From positions 1,240,001 to 1,304,000 of the forward strand of contig LT907983.1 of the NCBI GenBank assembly GCA_900230115.1: a stretch of 64,000 bases of DNA. The letters are read 5' to 3'. The notes beneath the pieces are model-generated. The model was not told where the DNA came from. It saw only the letters and a program-made list of their open reading frames with translations, and searched no databases. Origin of the DNA: Spirosomataceae bacterium TFI 002. GTDB lineage: Bacteria > Bacteroidota > Bacteroidia > Cytophagales > Spirosomataceae. Of the stretch, positions 18,294 through 25,851 are shown piece after piece. Position 1 is the stretch's first letter; each line of letters opens with the position of its first letter. A program made the position numbers and the translations under genes.

Positions 18294-18998
18294 CTATATA
18301 CATTGAAAACTAGGAGGTCCTCTTAATTTATAGCTGATGAAGTGGTAACATCTTTCTATTAAGTCATTCTTAACACGAACCCTAGCAACAAAGCTGCTTA
18401 AGTACTCATTAAGTATGATTTGAAATTCTATAAATGTATTTTTATATAAAGTGGCTTTGAGTGATGATAAGTCATCAACATCAATAAGCCTAGGTAGCGA
18501 AAGGCAGTTTTTGTCTCTGTCATCGAACTTTTGAATAATCTGCTCTAAAAGTTGTGGCGTTTGCCAAGGCAAATCTTCAAAAACACGCTTATCAAAAACC
18601 GATTTGTTTATTCCTATCAAATAAACACCACCATCTAAAGCTGGCCCCCAAACGGTCTTTTGCGTATTTAAAAGAGAGCAAGCCTCTTTTAGAATTTCAC
18701 TGGTAAGTTCTATGCAGTCGTTTCCAATGGAAATTACATTTTCATAACCACGATCAAATAGGTCTTGAAAAGCATTGGCATAACGCTCACCAAAGTTGCT
18801 TCCAACTTGCGAGTCCTCACCATACCAAACTACAGGGAGGTTTATATTTTGAACAAGTTTTTTTGCTCGGTCAATTAATGAGTGTTGTAGAGCACGAGAT
18901 AGTTCATTATTTCTCTTTCCAAAAATAGCTTTGGATTGAGCCTCTGCCCTTGCGGAGAGAGAAAAAACCATTAATACTGTACTCTCCGACTTTTTCAA
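18294..18998 (-). CDS. DUF2064 / TIGR04282-type glycosyltransferase-like protein
   Basis: The 234-residue protein matches the DUF2064 family, which adopts a GT-A nucleotide-sugar transferase-like fold. Recognisable segments are 'GERYANAFQDLFDRGYENVISIGNDCIEL' read in pieces: GERYANAF, then VISIGNDC, with the conserved Asp of the nucleotide-binding loop. Later come VWGPALDGGVYLIGI (family GPAxDGGYxLIG) and LPWQTPQLLEQ. The first 20 residues lack the usual 'P..G..KTRL' N-terminal motif and instead read LMVFSLSARAEAQSKAIFG, so donor binding may be altered. Substrates are unknown. It is a lone minus-strand gene, separated from tgt by the structured region at 19107-19208. Confidence 0.72.
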   Translation of the reverse strand: MKKSESTVLMVFSLSARAEAQSKAIFGKRNNELSRALQHSLIDRAKKLVQNINLPVVWYGEDSQVGSNFGERYANAFQDLFDRGYENVISIGNDCIELTSEILKEACSLLNTQKTVWGPALDGGVYLIGINKSVFDKRVFEDLPWQTPQLLEQIIQKFDDRDKNCLSLPRLIDVDDLSSLKATLYKNTFIEFQIILNEYLSSFVARVRVKNDLIERCYHFISYKLRGPPSFQCI

Positions 18999-19106
18999 AA
19001 TCTACTGAATAATTTGCAATTGATAGGTAAAACTGAAATAGGTACGTAATGTTCGGCCTAAAGGATTGCGAAAAGATGATTTATTTTAAAAAAAACTTGA
19101 AAAGAG

Positions 19107-19208
19107 CACTCACTGCATGGTCGTGCAAAAGCTGCGTGAGTGATAGCAGCGGCATCCTCGACCAAAGGAAGAGATAGAGCGGATAGCACGCCCCCTTTAC
19201 GGGGGCAC
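19107..19208 (+). ncRNA. Candidate structured RNA element between tgt and DUF2064
   Basis: Three adjacent foldable parts occur in about 100 nt. A stem CACTCAC-GCA / TGC-GTGAGTG (one bulge) spans 19107-19142. An 'AGCGGCATCC...GAGATAGAGCGGATAGC' core follows, in which ATC-TC pairs with GA-GAT around a bulged C. A GCCCCC/GGGGGC hairpin closes it. From memory, the GGCATCCTnnn-nnnAGATAGAGCGGAnAGC core resembles a frequent intergenic element of Bacteroidota, perhaps the class named Flavo-1; I could not verify that. It reads on the plus strand, antisense to both neighbours, and no promoter was identified. Confidence 0.4.
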
Positions 19209-19231
19209 GCCCACATAAAAATCACAGTGAA

Positions 19232-20362
19232 TTAAAGCCTATGCATTAGTTTTTTCACCATCACGTTTTTCCATGGCGTAAAATCCCCAGCAACAATGTG
19301 TTTACGTGCCTCGCCTACCAACCATAAGTAAAAACTGAGGTTGTGAATACTGGCGATTTGTGCTCCGAGCATCTCCTTGCATTTGATCAAATGCTTGAGG
19401 TAAGCCTTGCTGTGCACATTACTTATACCATTGCTAAGGCCTGGATCTATGGCTGTGAAGTCGTCTTCCCACTTTTTGTTTCTGATGTTAATAATACCTT
19501 CAGTAGTGAAAAGCATTCCGTTGCGGGCATTGCGGGTAGGCATCACGCAATCGAACATATCGGTCCCTAGAGCAATTCCTTCTAAAATATTCTCTGGTGT
19601 TCCCACACCCATGAGGTATCGCGGTTTATCGGTAGGTAAAATTGAATTTACGACTTCGAGCATGGCGTACATTTCCTCGGCAGGCTCACCTACAGATAAG
19701 CCTCCAATGGCATTGCCTGGCTGGTCTTGAGCCGCAATAAACTCAGCCGATTGCACACGCAAATCTTTATAAACAGAGCCTTGAACTATAGGAAAAAGCT
19801 GCTGCTCATGACCATATTTACCTTCGGTTTCATTGAACCTCTTGATACAGCGTTTCAACCAGCGATGAGTAAGGTGCATGGAGTTCTCGGCATATTGGTG
19901 GTCACATGGGTATGGTGGACACTCATCAAATGCCATGATTATATCTGCCCCTATTACACGCTGAATATCCATCACATATTCTGGCGTAAATAAATGTTTG
20001 GAGCCATCGATATGGGAATTGAAATGAACACCTTCTTCGGTTATTTTTCTAATTTCTTTAAGCGAAAACACCTGATACCCTCCCGAGTCGGTAAGAATAG
20101 GACGATCCCATTTCATAAATTGATGCAAACCGCCAGCTCTCTCTATAATATCTAGACCTGGTCTTAAATATAAGTGATAAGTATTGCCCAAAATGATTTG
20201 AGCTTTTACTGCATCTATAAGTTCTTGCTGATGAACACCTTTTACGGTTCCCGCCGTGCCTACAGGCATAAAAATTGGTGTTTCTATGACGCCATGAGCC
20301 GTTGTTAATTGGCCAGCTCGTGCTTTGCTGTTGGGGTCTTGCTGTTGCAATTCAAAATTCAT
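19232..20362 (-). CDS. tgt: Queuine/preQ1 tRNA-guanine transglycosylase
   Basis: Tgt exchanges guanine-34 for preQ1 in tRNAs with GUN anticodons (Asn, Asp, His, Tyr). I chose the start MNFELQQQD (376 residues, as in characterised Tgt of about 375); four extra residues lie upstream. The general base Asp92 lies in TDSGGYQVFS and the nucleophile Asp271 in GTDMFDCVMPTR, with QGS, GGLSVGEP and YLMGVGTP motifs in order. The usual zinc site CxCxxC...H is not intact: the corresponding stretch is DPGLSNGISNVHSKAYL with no cysteine, although His340 of 'ASIHNL' is kept. I recall Bacteroidota Tgts lacking these cysteines, so this is probably lineage-typical. It is divergent from the glycosyltransferase gene. 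Confidence 0.95.
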   Translation of the reverse strand: MNFELQQQDPNSKARAGQLTTAHGVIETPIFMPVGTAGTVKGVHQQELIDAVKAQIILGNTYHLYLRPGLDIIERAGGLHQFMKWDRPILTDSGGYQVFSLKEIRKITEEGVHFNSHIDGSKHLFTPEYVMDIQRVIGADIIMAFDECPPYPCDHQYAENSMHLTHRWLKRCIKRFNETEGKYGHEQQLFPIVQGSVYKDLRVQSAEFIAAQDQPGNAIGGLSVGEPAEEMYAMLEVVNSILPTDKPRYLMGVGTPENILEGIALGTDMFDCVMPTRNARNGMLFTTEGIINIRNKKWEDDFTAIDPGLSNGISNVHSKAYLKHLIKCKEMLGAQIASIHNLSFYLWLVGEARKHIVAGDFTPWKNVMVKKLMHRL

Positions 20363-20439
20363 GATGCAAAACAATAAGAAAATAAGGACAGTACCTTCTT
20401 TTCGGTTTGATTTTATGGAACTTATCTGTAGTACATTAG

Positions 20440-20447
20440 TATATTTG
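20440..20447 (+). promoter_or_regulatory. Candidate -7 box of the glycosyltransferase-rsmG operon
   Basis: TATATTTG matches TAnnTTTG, 29 bp before the TTG start. No clear TTG lies 19-21 nt upstream, so only the -7 part is supported. Confidence 0.4.
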
Positions 20448-20476
20448 TAGCACGATAATTTAAACCACTACAAAAT

Positions 20477-21691
20477 TTGAACTGGGAGTATGTCTTGCCT
20501 ATTGTGTTTTTCACGTGCCTAGGCGTTCAGTTGATCTATCTTTTGGGCGTATTTCCTACGCTTAATAGACATGTGGATTTTGAAGTAAATGCTACGGATG
20601 CAAAAAACAAGCCGGGCGTTTCGGTTATTGTATGTGCTCTAAACGAAATTGATAACCTCAAGGAGCTGCTTCCATTATTGGAAAACCAAGATTATCCAAA
20701 CTTTGAAATTATTGTTGTAGACGATCGATCCGAAGATGGGACCTACGACTATCTCCTCAATAATGAAGGAAACTTTAGCAAAGTTAAATTCGTAAGAATC
20801 TTAAACTTACCCGAGCATTTTACTGCTAAAAAATATGCTTTGACAATGGGTATAAAGAAATCGACGAATAACATTATTCTACTTACTGATGCTGATTGCC
20901 GACCGAATTCCAATAAATGGATATCGAGCATGGAAACGCAGCTTACTAGTGATCGCGACTTGGTGTTAGGTTTTAGCCCTTACTATAGGTTCCCGGGTTA
21001 TTTGAATGCATTTATAAGGTATGAAACCTTCCAAACTGCCCTGCAATATTTTTCTTTTGCAAAAGCAGGTTTCCCATTCATGGGTGTGGGACGAAACCTG
21101 ATGTATCGCAAGGATTCTTTTTGGAAAAATAATGGATTTGCATCGCACAAGGCCCTACTTAGTGGCGACGACGATTTGTTTGTAAATGCGATCGCCAACA
21201 AAAAGAACACCGAAATTCGGATTGATAGAGATTCTTGGATGGACAGCGAGCCAAAGCAAACTTTTGATGACTGGATCACGCAAAAGAAAAGGCACTTATC
21301 TGTAGGTAAAGTTTATAAAACTAAAGACAAAGTTACGATTGGTGCTTTATGGCTTAGTTTTATTGGGACGTGGCTATTGGTTATTCCAACATTTTTCACC
21401 AACCCTTCTTGGTTCCAATTACCAGATTGGTTGATCGTTCCAGATGACTGGTTGCTTCAATATGGATTGACCCATTGGACACCATTCAATAATTGGATGA
21501 GGCTCGTAGTCATTGTGTTTTTAGCTTGGTTTTTCCTACGTTGGCTTATTCTTCATATCGCAAATAAAAAACTAGGCTCAACGATCAGATCGTCCAAAAT
21601 TCCAGTTATGGATTTTATATACCTCGTTTATTTACTCACTTTTGGAATAATTACTATTTTTTCAAATCCAAAAAAGATTAAATGGAGATGA
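20477..21691 (+). CDS. Membrane-anchored family 2 glycosyltransferase
   Basis: The 404-residue protein is a GT2 (GT-A fold) enzyme. An N-terminal membrane helix (VLPIVFFTCLGVQLIYLLGV) precedes the catalytic domain, with VSVIVCALNE, the nucleotide-binding Asp pair in VVDDRSEDGTYD, and the metal-binding DADCRPNS. Two or more membrane helices follow at the C-terminus (TIGALWLSFIGTWLLVIPTF, LVVIVFLAWFFLRWLILHI). There is no in-frame ATG or GTG near the front: the frame opens with TTG, and an in-frame stop sits 18 nt further upstream, so TTG is the likely start. The last 10 bases overlap rsmG. The acceptor is unknown; polysaccharide or glycolipid assembly is possible. Confidence 0.85.
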   Translation: MNWEYVLPIVFFTCLGVQLIYLLGVFPTLNRHVDFEVNATDAKNKPGVSVIVCALNEIDNLKELLPLLENQDYPNFEIIVVDDRSEDGTYDYLLNNEGNFSKVKFVRILNLPEHFTAKKYALTMGIKKSTNNIILLTDADCRPNSNKWISSMETQLTSDRDLVLGFSPYYRFPGYLNAFIRYETFQTALQYFSFAKAGFPFMGVGRNLMYRKDSFWKNNGFASHKALLSGDDDLFVNAIANKKNTEIRIDRDSWMDSEPKQTFDDWITQKKRHLSVGKVYKTKDKVTIGALWLSFIGTWLLVIPTFFTNPSWFQLPDWLIVPDDWLLQYGLTHWTPFNNWMRLVVIVFLAWFFLRWLILHIANKKLGSTIRSSKIPVMDFIYLVYLLTFGIITIFSNPKKIKWR

Positions 21692-22314
21692 CAGCAGACC
21701 TTATTTTTAAATATTTCCCAGATCTTACTGATCAACAAAAAGTCCATTTCACGAAACTTCAGGAGCTATACGAACTCTGGAATGCACAGATCAACGTGGT
21801 ATCGAGGAAGGACATTGATTTGCTTTACGAAAGACACGTTTTACACAGTCTTGGAATCGCTAAAATGCATCAGTTTAAGGATGGTTCCAAAATTTTAGAC
21901 GTAGGCACTGGAGGGGGGTTCCCTGGTATCCCACTTGCCATCATGTTTCCTAAGTGCAGTTTTCACTTGGTAGACTCTATTGGTAAAAAAATAAAGGTTG
22001 TGGAAGAAGTAAGCACCGCTCTTGGTCTTACAAATTTAACGGCTCAACACGAAAGAGCAGAAAAAGTAAAGGGTAAGTACGATTTCGTTGTGAGTCGTGC
22101 TGTTACAAGAATGAAACCCTTTTTGCACTGGGTTCATGACAAAATAGAGCCTAAATCGCTTGATACGATTGATAATGGCATATTGTACCTCAAAGGTGGC
22201 GATCTTGATGAAGAAATGAACGAAATAAAAAGACCTTGGCAAGAATTTCTTCTCAAAGATTTTTTCGAAGGCGAATTCTTTGATACTAAGAAGGTTGTCT
22301 ATGTTCCGTTCTGA
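21682..22314 (+). CDS. rsmG: 16S rRNA (guanine-527 N7)-methyltransferase
   Basis: RsmG (GidB) methylates G527 of 16S rRNA using S-adenosylmethionine; loss of it gives low-level streptomycin resistance in other bacteria. The 210-residue length is normal. Signatures are the N-terminal helix ending ELWNAQINVVSRKD, then ERHVLHSLGIAKM, the SAM-binding loop LDVGTGGGFPGIPLAI, HLVDSIGKKIKVV and DFVVSRAVTRM. The start ATGGAGATG lies within the end of the glycosyltransferase gene, so the two are translationally coupled. The other in-frame ATG, two codons later, would barely change the protein. Confidence 0.95.
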   Translation: MEMTADLIFKYFPDLTDQQKVHFTKLQELYELWNAQINVVSRKDIDLLYERHVLHSLGIAKMHQFKDGSKILDVGTGGGFPGIPLAIMFPKCSFHLVDSIGKKIKVVEEVSTALGLTNLTAQHERAEKVKGKYDFVVSRAVTRMKPFLHWVHDKIEPKSLDTIDNGILYLKGGDLDEEMNEIKRPWQEFLLKDFFEGEFFDTKKVVYVPF

Positions 22315-22350
22315 TTCGAAAAAAAAAGTTGAAATATTTTTGCCAAAATG

Positions 22351-22381
22351 TTGGTAGAATTCAACGAACAGCCTAATTTTG
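22351..22381 (+). promoter_or_regulatory. Promoter of the tRNA-like array and tRNA-Asn
   Basis: TTG at 22351-22353 and TAATTTTG at 22374-22381 are separated by exactly 20 nt, a good fit to the Bacteroidota sigma-ABfr promoter (TTTG-N19-21-TAnnTTTG). Initiation near 22388 would transcribe both tRNA-like units and the tRNA. Confidence 0.65.
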
Positions 22382-22434
22382 CAACTCGTTAATGAAAAGG
22401 GAATTTAATTCTTGATTCAAAAAGCGAAAAAGTT

Positions 22435-22520
22435 TCCCGAATAGCTCACAAAGCGTTCGCCGGTCGGCCTGACCATCTGATTGTCAATCAGAGGAAAAAA
22501 TTGACAAAAAAAATAACCAT
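22435..22520 (+). pseudogene. tRNA-like repeat unit 1 (GTC anticodon, no 3' half)
   Basis: The first 60 nt copy the plan of the downstream tRNA-Asn: acceptor 5' strand TCCCGAA, TA, GCTCA, then the anticodon arm TCTGA-TTGTCAA-TCAGA with GTC (Asp) at the anticodon. The D-loop carries an insertion of about 15 nt and the second D-stem strand is GACC instead of GAGC. T-arm and acceptor 3' strand are missing; an A-rich spacer containing ATTGACAA takes their place. The unit is exactly 86 nt, like the next one, from which it differs at five positions. Confidence 0.8.
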
Positions 22521-22606
22521 TCCCGAATAGCTCACGAAGCGTTCGCCGGTCGGTCAGACCATCTGATTGTCAATCAGAGGAGTAAATTGACAAAAAAAAT
22601 AACCAT
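22521..22606 (+). pseudogene. tRNA-like repeat unit 2 (GTC anticodon, no 3' half)
   Basis: Same design and length as unit 1, with substitutions at unit positions 16, 34, 36, 62 and 63. In this copy the D-loop insertion contains CGAA-GCG-TTCG, a small potential hairpin that is broken in unit 1. Its final spacer (ATTGACAAAAAAAATAACCA) runs directly into the real tRNA, making a third register of the same 86-nt period. Confidence 0.8.
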
Positions 22607-22680
22607 TCCCGAATAGCTCAGTTGGTTAGAGCATCTGACTGTTAATCAGAGGGTCGCTGGTTCGAGCCCAGCTTCGGGAG
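22607..22680 (+). tRNA. tRNA-Asn (GTT)
   Basis: The complete cloverleaf is visible: acceptor TCCCGAA/TTCGGGA with discriminator G, D-arm GCTC/GAGC, anticodon arm TCTGA-CTGTTAA-TCAGA with GTT, variable loop GGGTC, and T-arm GCTGG-TTCGAGC-CCAGC. CCA is not encoded. It is a Tgt substrate type (GUN anticodon). Confidence 0.97.
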
Positions 22681-22684
22681 CTTG

Positions 22685-22714
22685 AAAGCCTTAGAGAAAT
22701 CTAGGGCTTTTTTT
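22685..22714 (+). terminator. Intrinsic terminator after tRNA-Asn
   Basis: AAAGCCTTAG pairs with CTAGGGCTTT (one G-U) around the loop AGAAAT, followed by further T residues. It begins five bases after the tRNA, so it defines the 3' end of the tRNA transcript. Confidence 0.85.
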
Positions 22715-22912
22715 ATGTCTATAATTTTCTGACTATTAATTATAGGGGCGTTGGGGCAGTCCTTCTTGCGGTTCGACGTCTAGATTTGAGTCCAGGGAAG
22801 TTTATAATGAGCGTCGTGTGAGTGGGAGTTTGCAAATCAAGGAATTTTACAAATATGACTTCCTTTTCATTTTTAGGTTTAAAAAATAGTGCACAACTAT
22901 TGTAATCCTAAC

Positions 22913-23737
22913 TCACTCCCCAAACTGAAAATAAACAATCTCAGCAATATCCGCCAAAATAGTTTGGGCTTGCATGTGGCTTTCGAAGTTTTGTACAAAT
23001 ACGGAGAGAATCAGCGGCTCTTTTCCGTAGATGATTCCCACGTCGGCTCTCATGTAATCTAAAGTTCCTGTTTTATGGGCGATAGGCACGCCATAAAGCT
23101 TCGCTGCAAAAGTTGTATAGTCTTCACAGGCAAGTAGCTTTTTGATCATTGCCTTTTGGTATTTAGGCTTCACAAGTTCACCGTTTAGCATCTTAAGCAA
23201 CAGCTGGTTCATTTCTGATGCCGTGGTGGTATTCTGCCTTCCTTCCAAGACAGCCTCAAAGTCCATCATTTTACGACGAAGCATTGTTTTATTGAGCCCA
23301 TAAAAAGCAGACATCTTGTTGATATTCTCCATTCCTATTTTGTCAATCATGATGTTTGTAGCAGTATTATCGCTTACTCTAATCATTTCTAGGGCTAGCT
23401 GATCTAAACTATACTCCGTCATTGCATTGGCATATTGTATATCGCCAGATCCGCCCACTTTGACTTCTTCGTTTAACTCATATTTAGCTTTGGCTTTGAA
23501 AAGCCTTTTTTCCAAAGCAACATAATAGGCTATTAAGATCGGAACTTTGATGGTGCTAGCTGCAGGAACGGTAATGGTGTCATCTTTAGCAAAAAGCACC
23601 TCCCCTTCCTTATTCATCAACTGCATGGATACACCTATCTCTGGATCAAGCTCTTTAAAATAAGAATCAAGAGAATTGTGCTGGGCAAATGCCATTGAAA
23701 ACGATGAAAAAAAGATTGTTAAATAAATTACTTTCAT
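22913..23737 (-). CDS. Class A beta-lactamase-like serine hydrolase
   Basis: This exported protein has a signal peptide (MKVIYLTIFFSSFSMAFAQ), which fixes the start at 23737; the longer frame adds 12 polar residues and overlaps the upstream gene. The penicillin-binding fold motifs are present: S61-x-x-K64 (STIK), SDN (VSDNTATN) and KTG (HKTGTLDY). The omega loop is short: 'MMDFEAVLEGRQNTTTASEM' gives no canonical E166xxLN. Similar short-loop proteins are annotated as beta-lactamase-related serine hydrolases rather than proven beta-lactamases. It might hydrolyse beta-lactams poorly or act on cell-wall peptides or esters. It follows the polyprenyl synthase gene on the same strand. Confidence 0.8.
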   Translation of the reverse strand: MKVIYLTIFFSSFSMAFAQHNSLDSYFKELDPEIGVSMQLMNKEGEVLFAKDDTITVPAASTIKVPILIAYYVALEKRLFKAKAKYELNEEVKVGGSGDIQYANAMTEYSLDQLALEMIRVSDNTATNIMIDKIGMENINKMSAFYGLNKTMLRRKMMDFEAVLEGRQNTTTASEMNQLLLKMLNGELVKPKYQKAMIKKLLACEDYTTFAAKLYGVPIAHKTGTLDYMRADVGIIYGKEPLILSVFVQNFESHMQAQTILADIAEIVYFQFGE

Positions 23738-23756
23738 TTTTTTCTGAAAGTTCAAT

Positions 23757-24725
23757 TTATTTTGATCTTTCAATAGTATATGTAATTAAACCTTCGAGTG
23801 ATGTTCGATATTGAGACGGAGCGAAGGTTCCTAAAATCTCCATGGCCTCGTCTACATAACGATTCATGGCATTTGTAGTATATGCAATTCCACCACTATT
23901 TATAACAAAATCTATTACTTCTGTAACTTTCGCTGGCTTATTACTTTCGTTTTTTACCAAATTAATGATTCTTCGCCTATCTGACCTACTGGCTTGATTT
24001 AAGGCATAAATAAGAGGCAAAGTAAGTTTCTTCTCTTTTATGTCGATACCAGTTGGTTTACCTATTTCACTTGAACCATAATCGAAAAGATCATCTTTGA
24101 TTTGGAAAGCCATTCCAATCTTTTCTCCGAGCTTACTTGCTTTGGCTATGGTTTCTTCATCGCATCCTACTGAAGTTGCCCCTATGCTACAACATGAAGA
24201 AATGAGGGCAGCAGTTTTTTGCCTGATCACCTCAAAGTAAATATCTTCTGTAATATCAAGCCTACGTGCCTTTTCAATTTGCAAAAGCTCTCCCTCACTC
24301 ATGACCTTCACGGTCTCCGACATTATTTTAAGAAAATGGTAATCTCCATTATCTACACTGAGCAAAAGACCTCTTGAGAGTAAAAAGTCTCCAACTAAGA
24401 CCGCAATTTTATTTTTCCAAAGTGCTTTGATAGAAAAGAAGCCACGTCTGTAATTAGAATCGTCTACCACGTCATCATGCACAAGAGATGCAGTATGTAA
24501 CAATTCAATCATAGAAGCTCCTCGGTAAGTAGCATCGCTAATTTCTCCTAAGGAACCAGCGGTTAAAAAAACCAGCATCGGACGCATTTGCTTGCCTTTG
24601 CGATGCACGATATATTTCATTATTTGATCAAGAAGCATGACATTAGTCTTCACAGACTGTCGAAACTTCTGTTCAAATTCACTCATCTCTTTTGCAACAG
24701 GTGCTTGTATATCTTTGATTTTCAT
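23757..24725 (-). CDS. Long-chain polyprenyl diphosphate synthase
   Basis: This trans-isoprenyl diphosphate synthase condenses isopentenyl diphosphate into a long polyprenyl chain, probably the side chain of menaquinone. Both Asp-rich magnesium sites are intact: DDVVD at 84-88 and DDLFD at 211-215. Other family motifs are GKQMRPMLVFLTAG, LLHTASLVHDD, GDFLLSRG, RQKTAALISSCC and KIGMAFQIKDD. The length of 322 residues is typical of IspB/HepT-type enzymes. The chain length cannot be decided here, although the residues before the first DDxxD (ELLHTASLVH) are small, as in long-chain enzymes. Its product class fits an organism that depends on quinones for respiration. Confidence 0.92.
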   Translation of the reverse strand: MKIKDIQAPVAKEMSEFEQKFRQSVKTNVMLLDQIMKYIVHRKGKQMRPMLVFLTAGSLGEISDATYRGASMIELLHTASLVHDDVVDDSNYRRGFFSIKALWKNKIAVLVGDFLLSRGLLLSVDNGDYHFLKIMSETVKVMSEGELLQIEKARRLDITEDIYFEVIRQKTAALISSCCSIGATSVGCDEETIAKASKLGEKIGMAFQIKDDLFDYGSSEIGKPTGIDIKEKKLTLPLIYALNQASRSDRRRIINLVKNESNKPAKVTEVIDFVINSGGIAYTTNAMNRYVDEAMEILGTFAPSQYRTSLEGLITYTIERSK

Positions 24726-24893
24726 TGGCTCGATTTACTTCCGAGAAAGACTTGAGTTGCTATTTTTTTGGCAATTTTAATTACAAAACTTTTAATTCGT
24801 CCCAATGTTCCTAAATTCGTGCATGCTTATTGCAATAGTTCAAGGGAATCCTTGGAAATGGCAAATTTAGTTAAATAAATAGGAACATAATTC

Positions 24894-25802
24894 ATGAAGG
24901 CATTAGTGTTAGGAGGTGGCTCGCTAAAAGGTGCATGGCAAGCAGGTGCAATTCAAGCGGTATTAGAGACAGGGTTTAAACCAGATATGGTCTACGGTAT
25001 CTCCGCTGGTGCATTAAATGCATCCTTTATTGTGAGTGAATCTGGCAGTCAATATTTAGAAACAGGTAAAATTGACTGGGAACTGGTGAACAAAAAACTT
25101 ATCAGTTTTTGGATAGATAACATCACAAAACCATCAGATATCGGAATTCTGAAATCTCGTTGGATGTTGGGCATTGAAACCATTTTGAGTAGGTTTGATG
25201 GCCTTTTGGATACTAATCCATTGCACAACAAAGTCAAAGAATACCTTAACCTCACTGCTTTAAGAAGAAGTCCGGTTCAATTAAAAGTAGGTGCTGTAAA
25301 TATCAACACAGGAGAAATGCATTACACGGACCCTATGGAGGAGCATTTCTTAGACTATTTAAGAGCGAGTAGCTCTTTACCTATTATTATGCCAGCAATT
25401 CAGATTGGCGGTGATCACAGACAGGCCTATCTCGATGGTGGAATTCGAGAAGTAGTTCCAATCCGAAAAGCGATTGAAGATGGAGCAACAGAAATTTATG
25501 CCATTGCTACCCACCCAAAGCATCGCAAAATGGAACCTATCAACTACCGCTCATTTTTATCCTTAATAGATCGTATTAAAGACATTTCGGTTAATCAGTT
25601 TGAAAACAATGACATTGGCTGGGCAGAAGATTACAACGAAAACTTAGTTTCTATCGCAGGTTTCACGCTCAATAAAAAAATAACGCTCAAGGTGATTAGA
25701 CCCAAAGAGCCCATTCACATTCAACTTACAAGTTTCACCACGGAAGATATCAAAGAAGCTGTAAAAAAGGGTTATGAATATGCCTACACCGACTTGAATT
25801 AA
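24894..25802 (+). CDS. Patatin-like phospholipase family protein
   Basis: The 302-residue protein has the patatin catalytic dyad. The oxyanion-hole glycines (VLGGGSLKGAW) precede the nucleophile Ser37 in GISAG, and the second catalytic residue Asp181 lies in LDGGIRE. The Ser-Asp dyad hydrolyses acyl esters of phospholipids or lipids. No signal peptide or transmembrane helix is visible, so it is probably cytoplasmic or peripheral to the membrane. It has its own promoter region, divergent from the polyprenyl synthase gene. The physiological lipid is unknown. Confidence 0.9.
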   Translation: MKALVLGGGSLKGAWQAGAIQAVLETGFKPDMVYGISAGALNASFIVSESGSQYLETGKIDWELVNKKLISFWIDNITKPSDIGILKSRWMLGIETILSRFDGLLDTNPLHNKVKEYLNLTALRRSPVQLKVGAVNINTGEMHYTDPMEEHFLDYLRASSSLPIIMPAIQIGGDHRQAYLDGGIREVVPIRKAIEDGATEIYAIATHPKHRKMEPINYRSFLSLIDRIKDISVNQFENNDIGWAEDYNENLVSIAGFTLNKKITLKVIRPKEPIHIQLTSFTTEDIKEAVKKGYEYAYTDLN

Positions 25803-25851
25803 GAAATTGGAATTCTTAAAAAATTACTTTCGAATAAAAAGTAGCTCGGCA

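Noticed and set aside
22501-22506. TTGACA in the unit spacer as a -35 promoter element
   Set aside because: This phylum does not use the TTGACA/TATAAT promoter form, and no -7 TAnnTTTG box follows in the unit.
22435-22680. CRISPR-like array
   Set aside because: The repeated unit is itself tRNA-like, copies are adjacent without variable spacers, and no cas genes are near.
23738-23773. Longer start for the beta-lactamase-like gene
   Set aside because: The added residues are polar and precede the signal peptide, and the longer frame overlaps the upstream gene by 17 bp.
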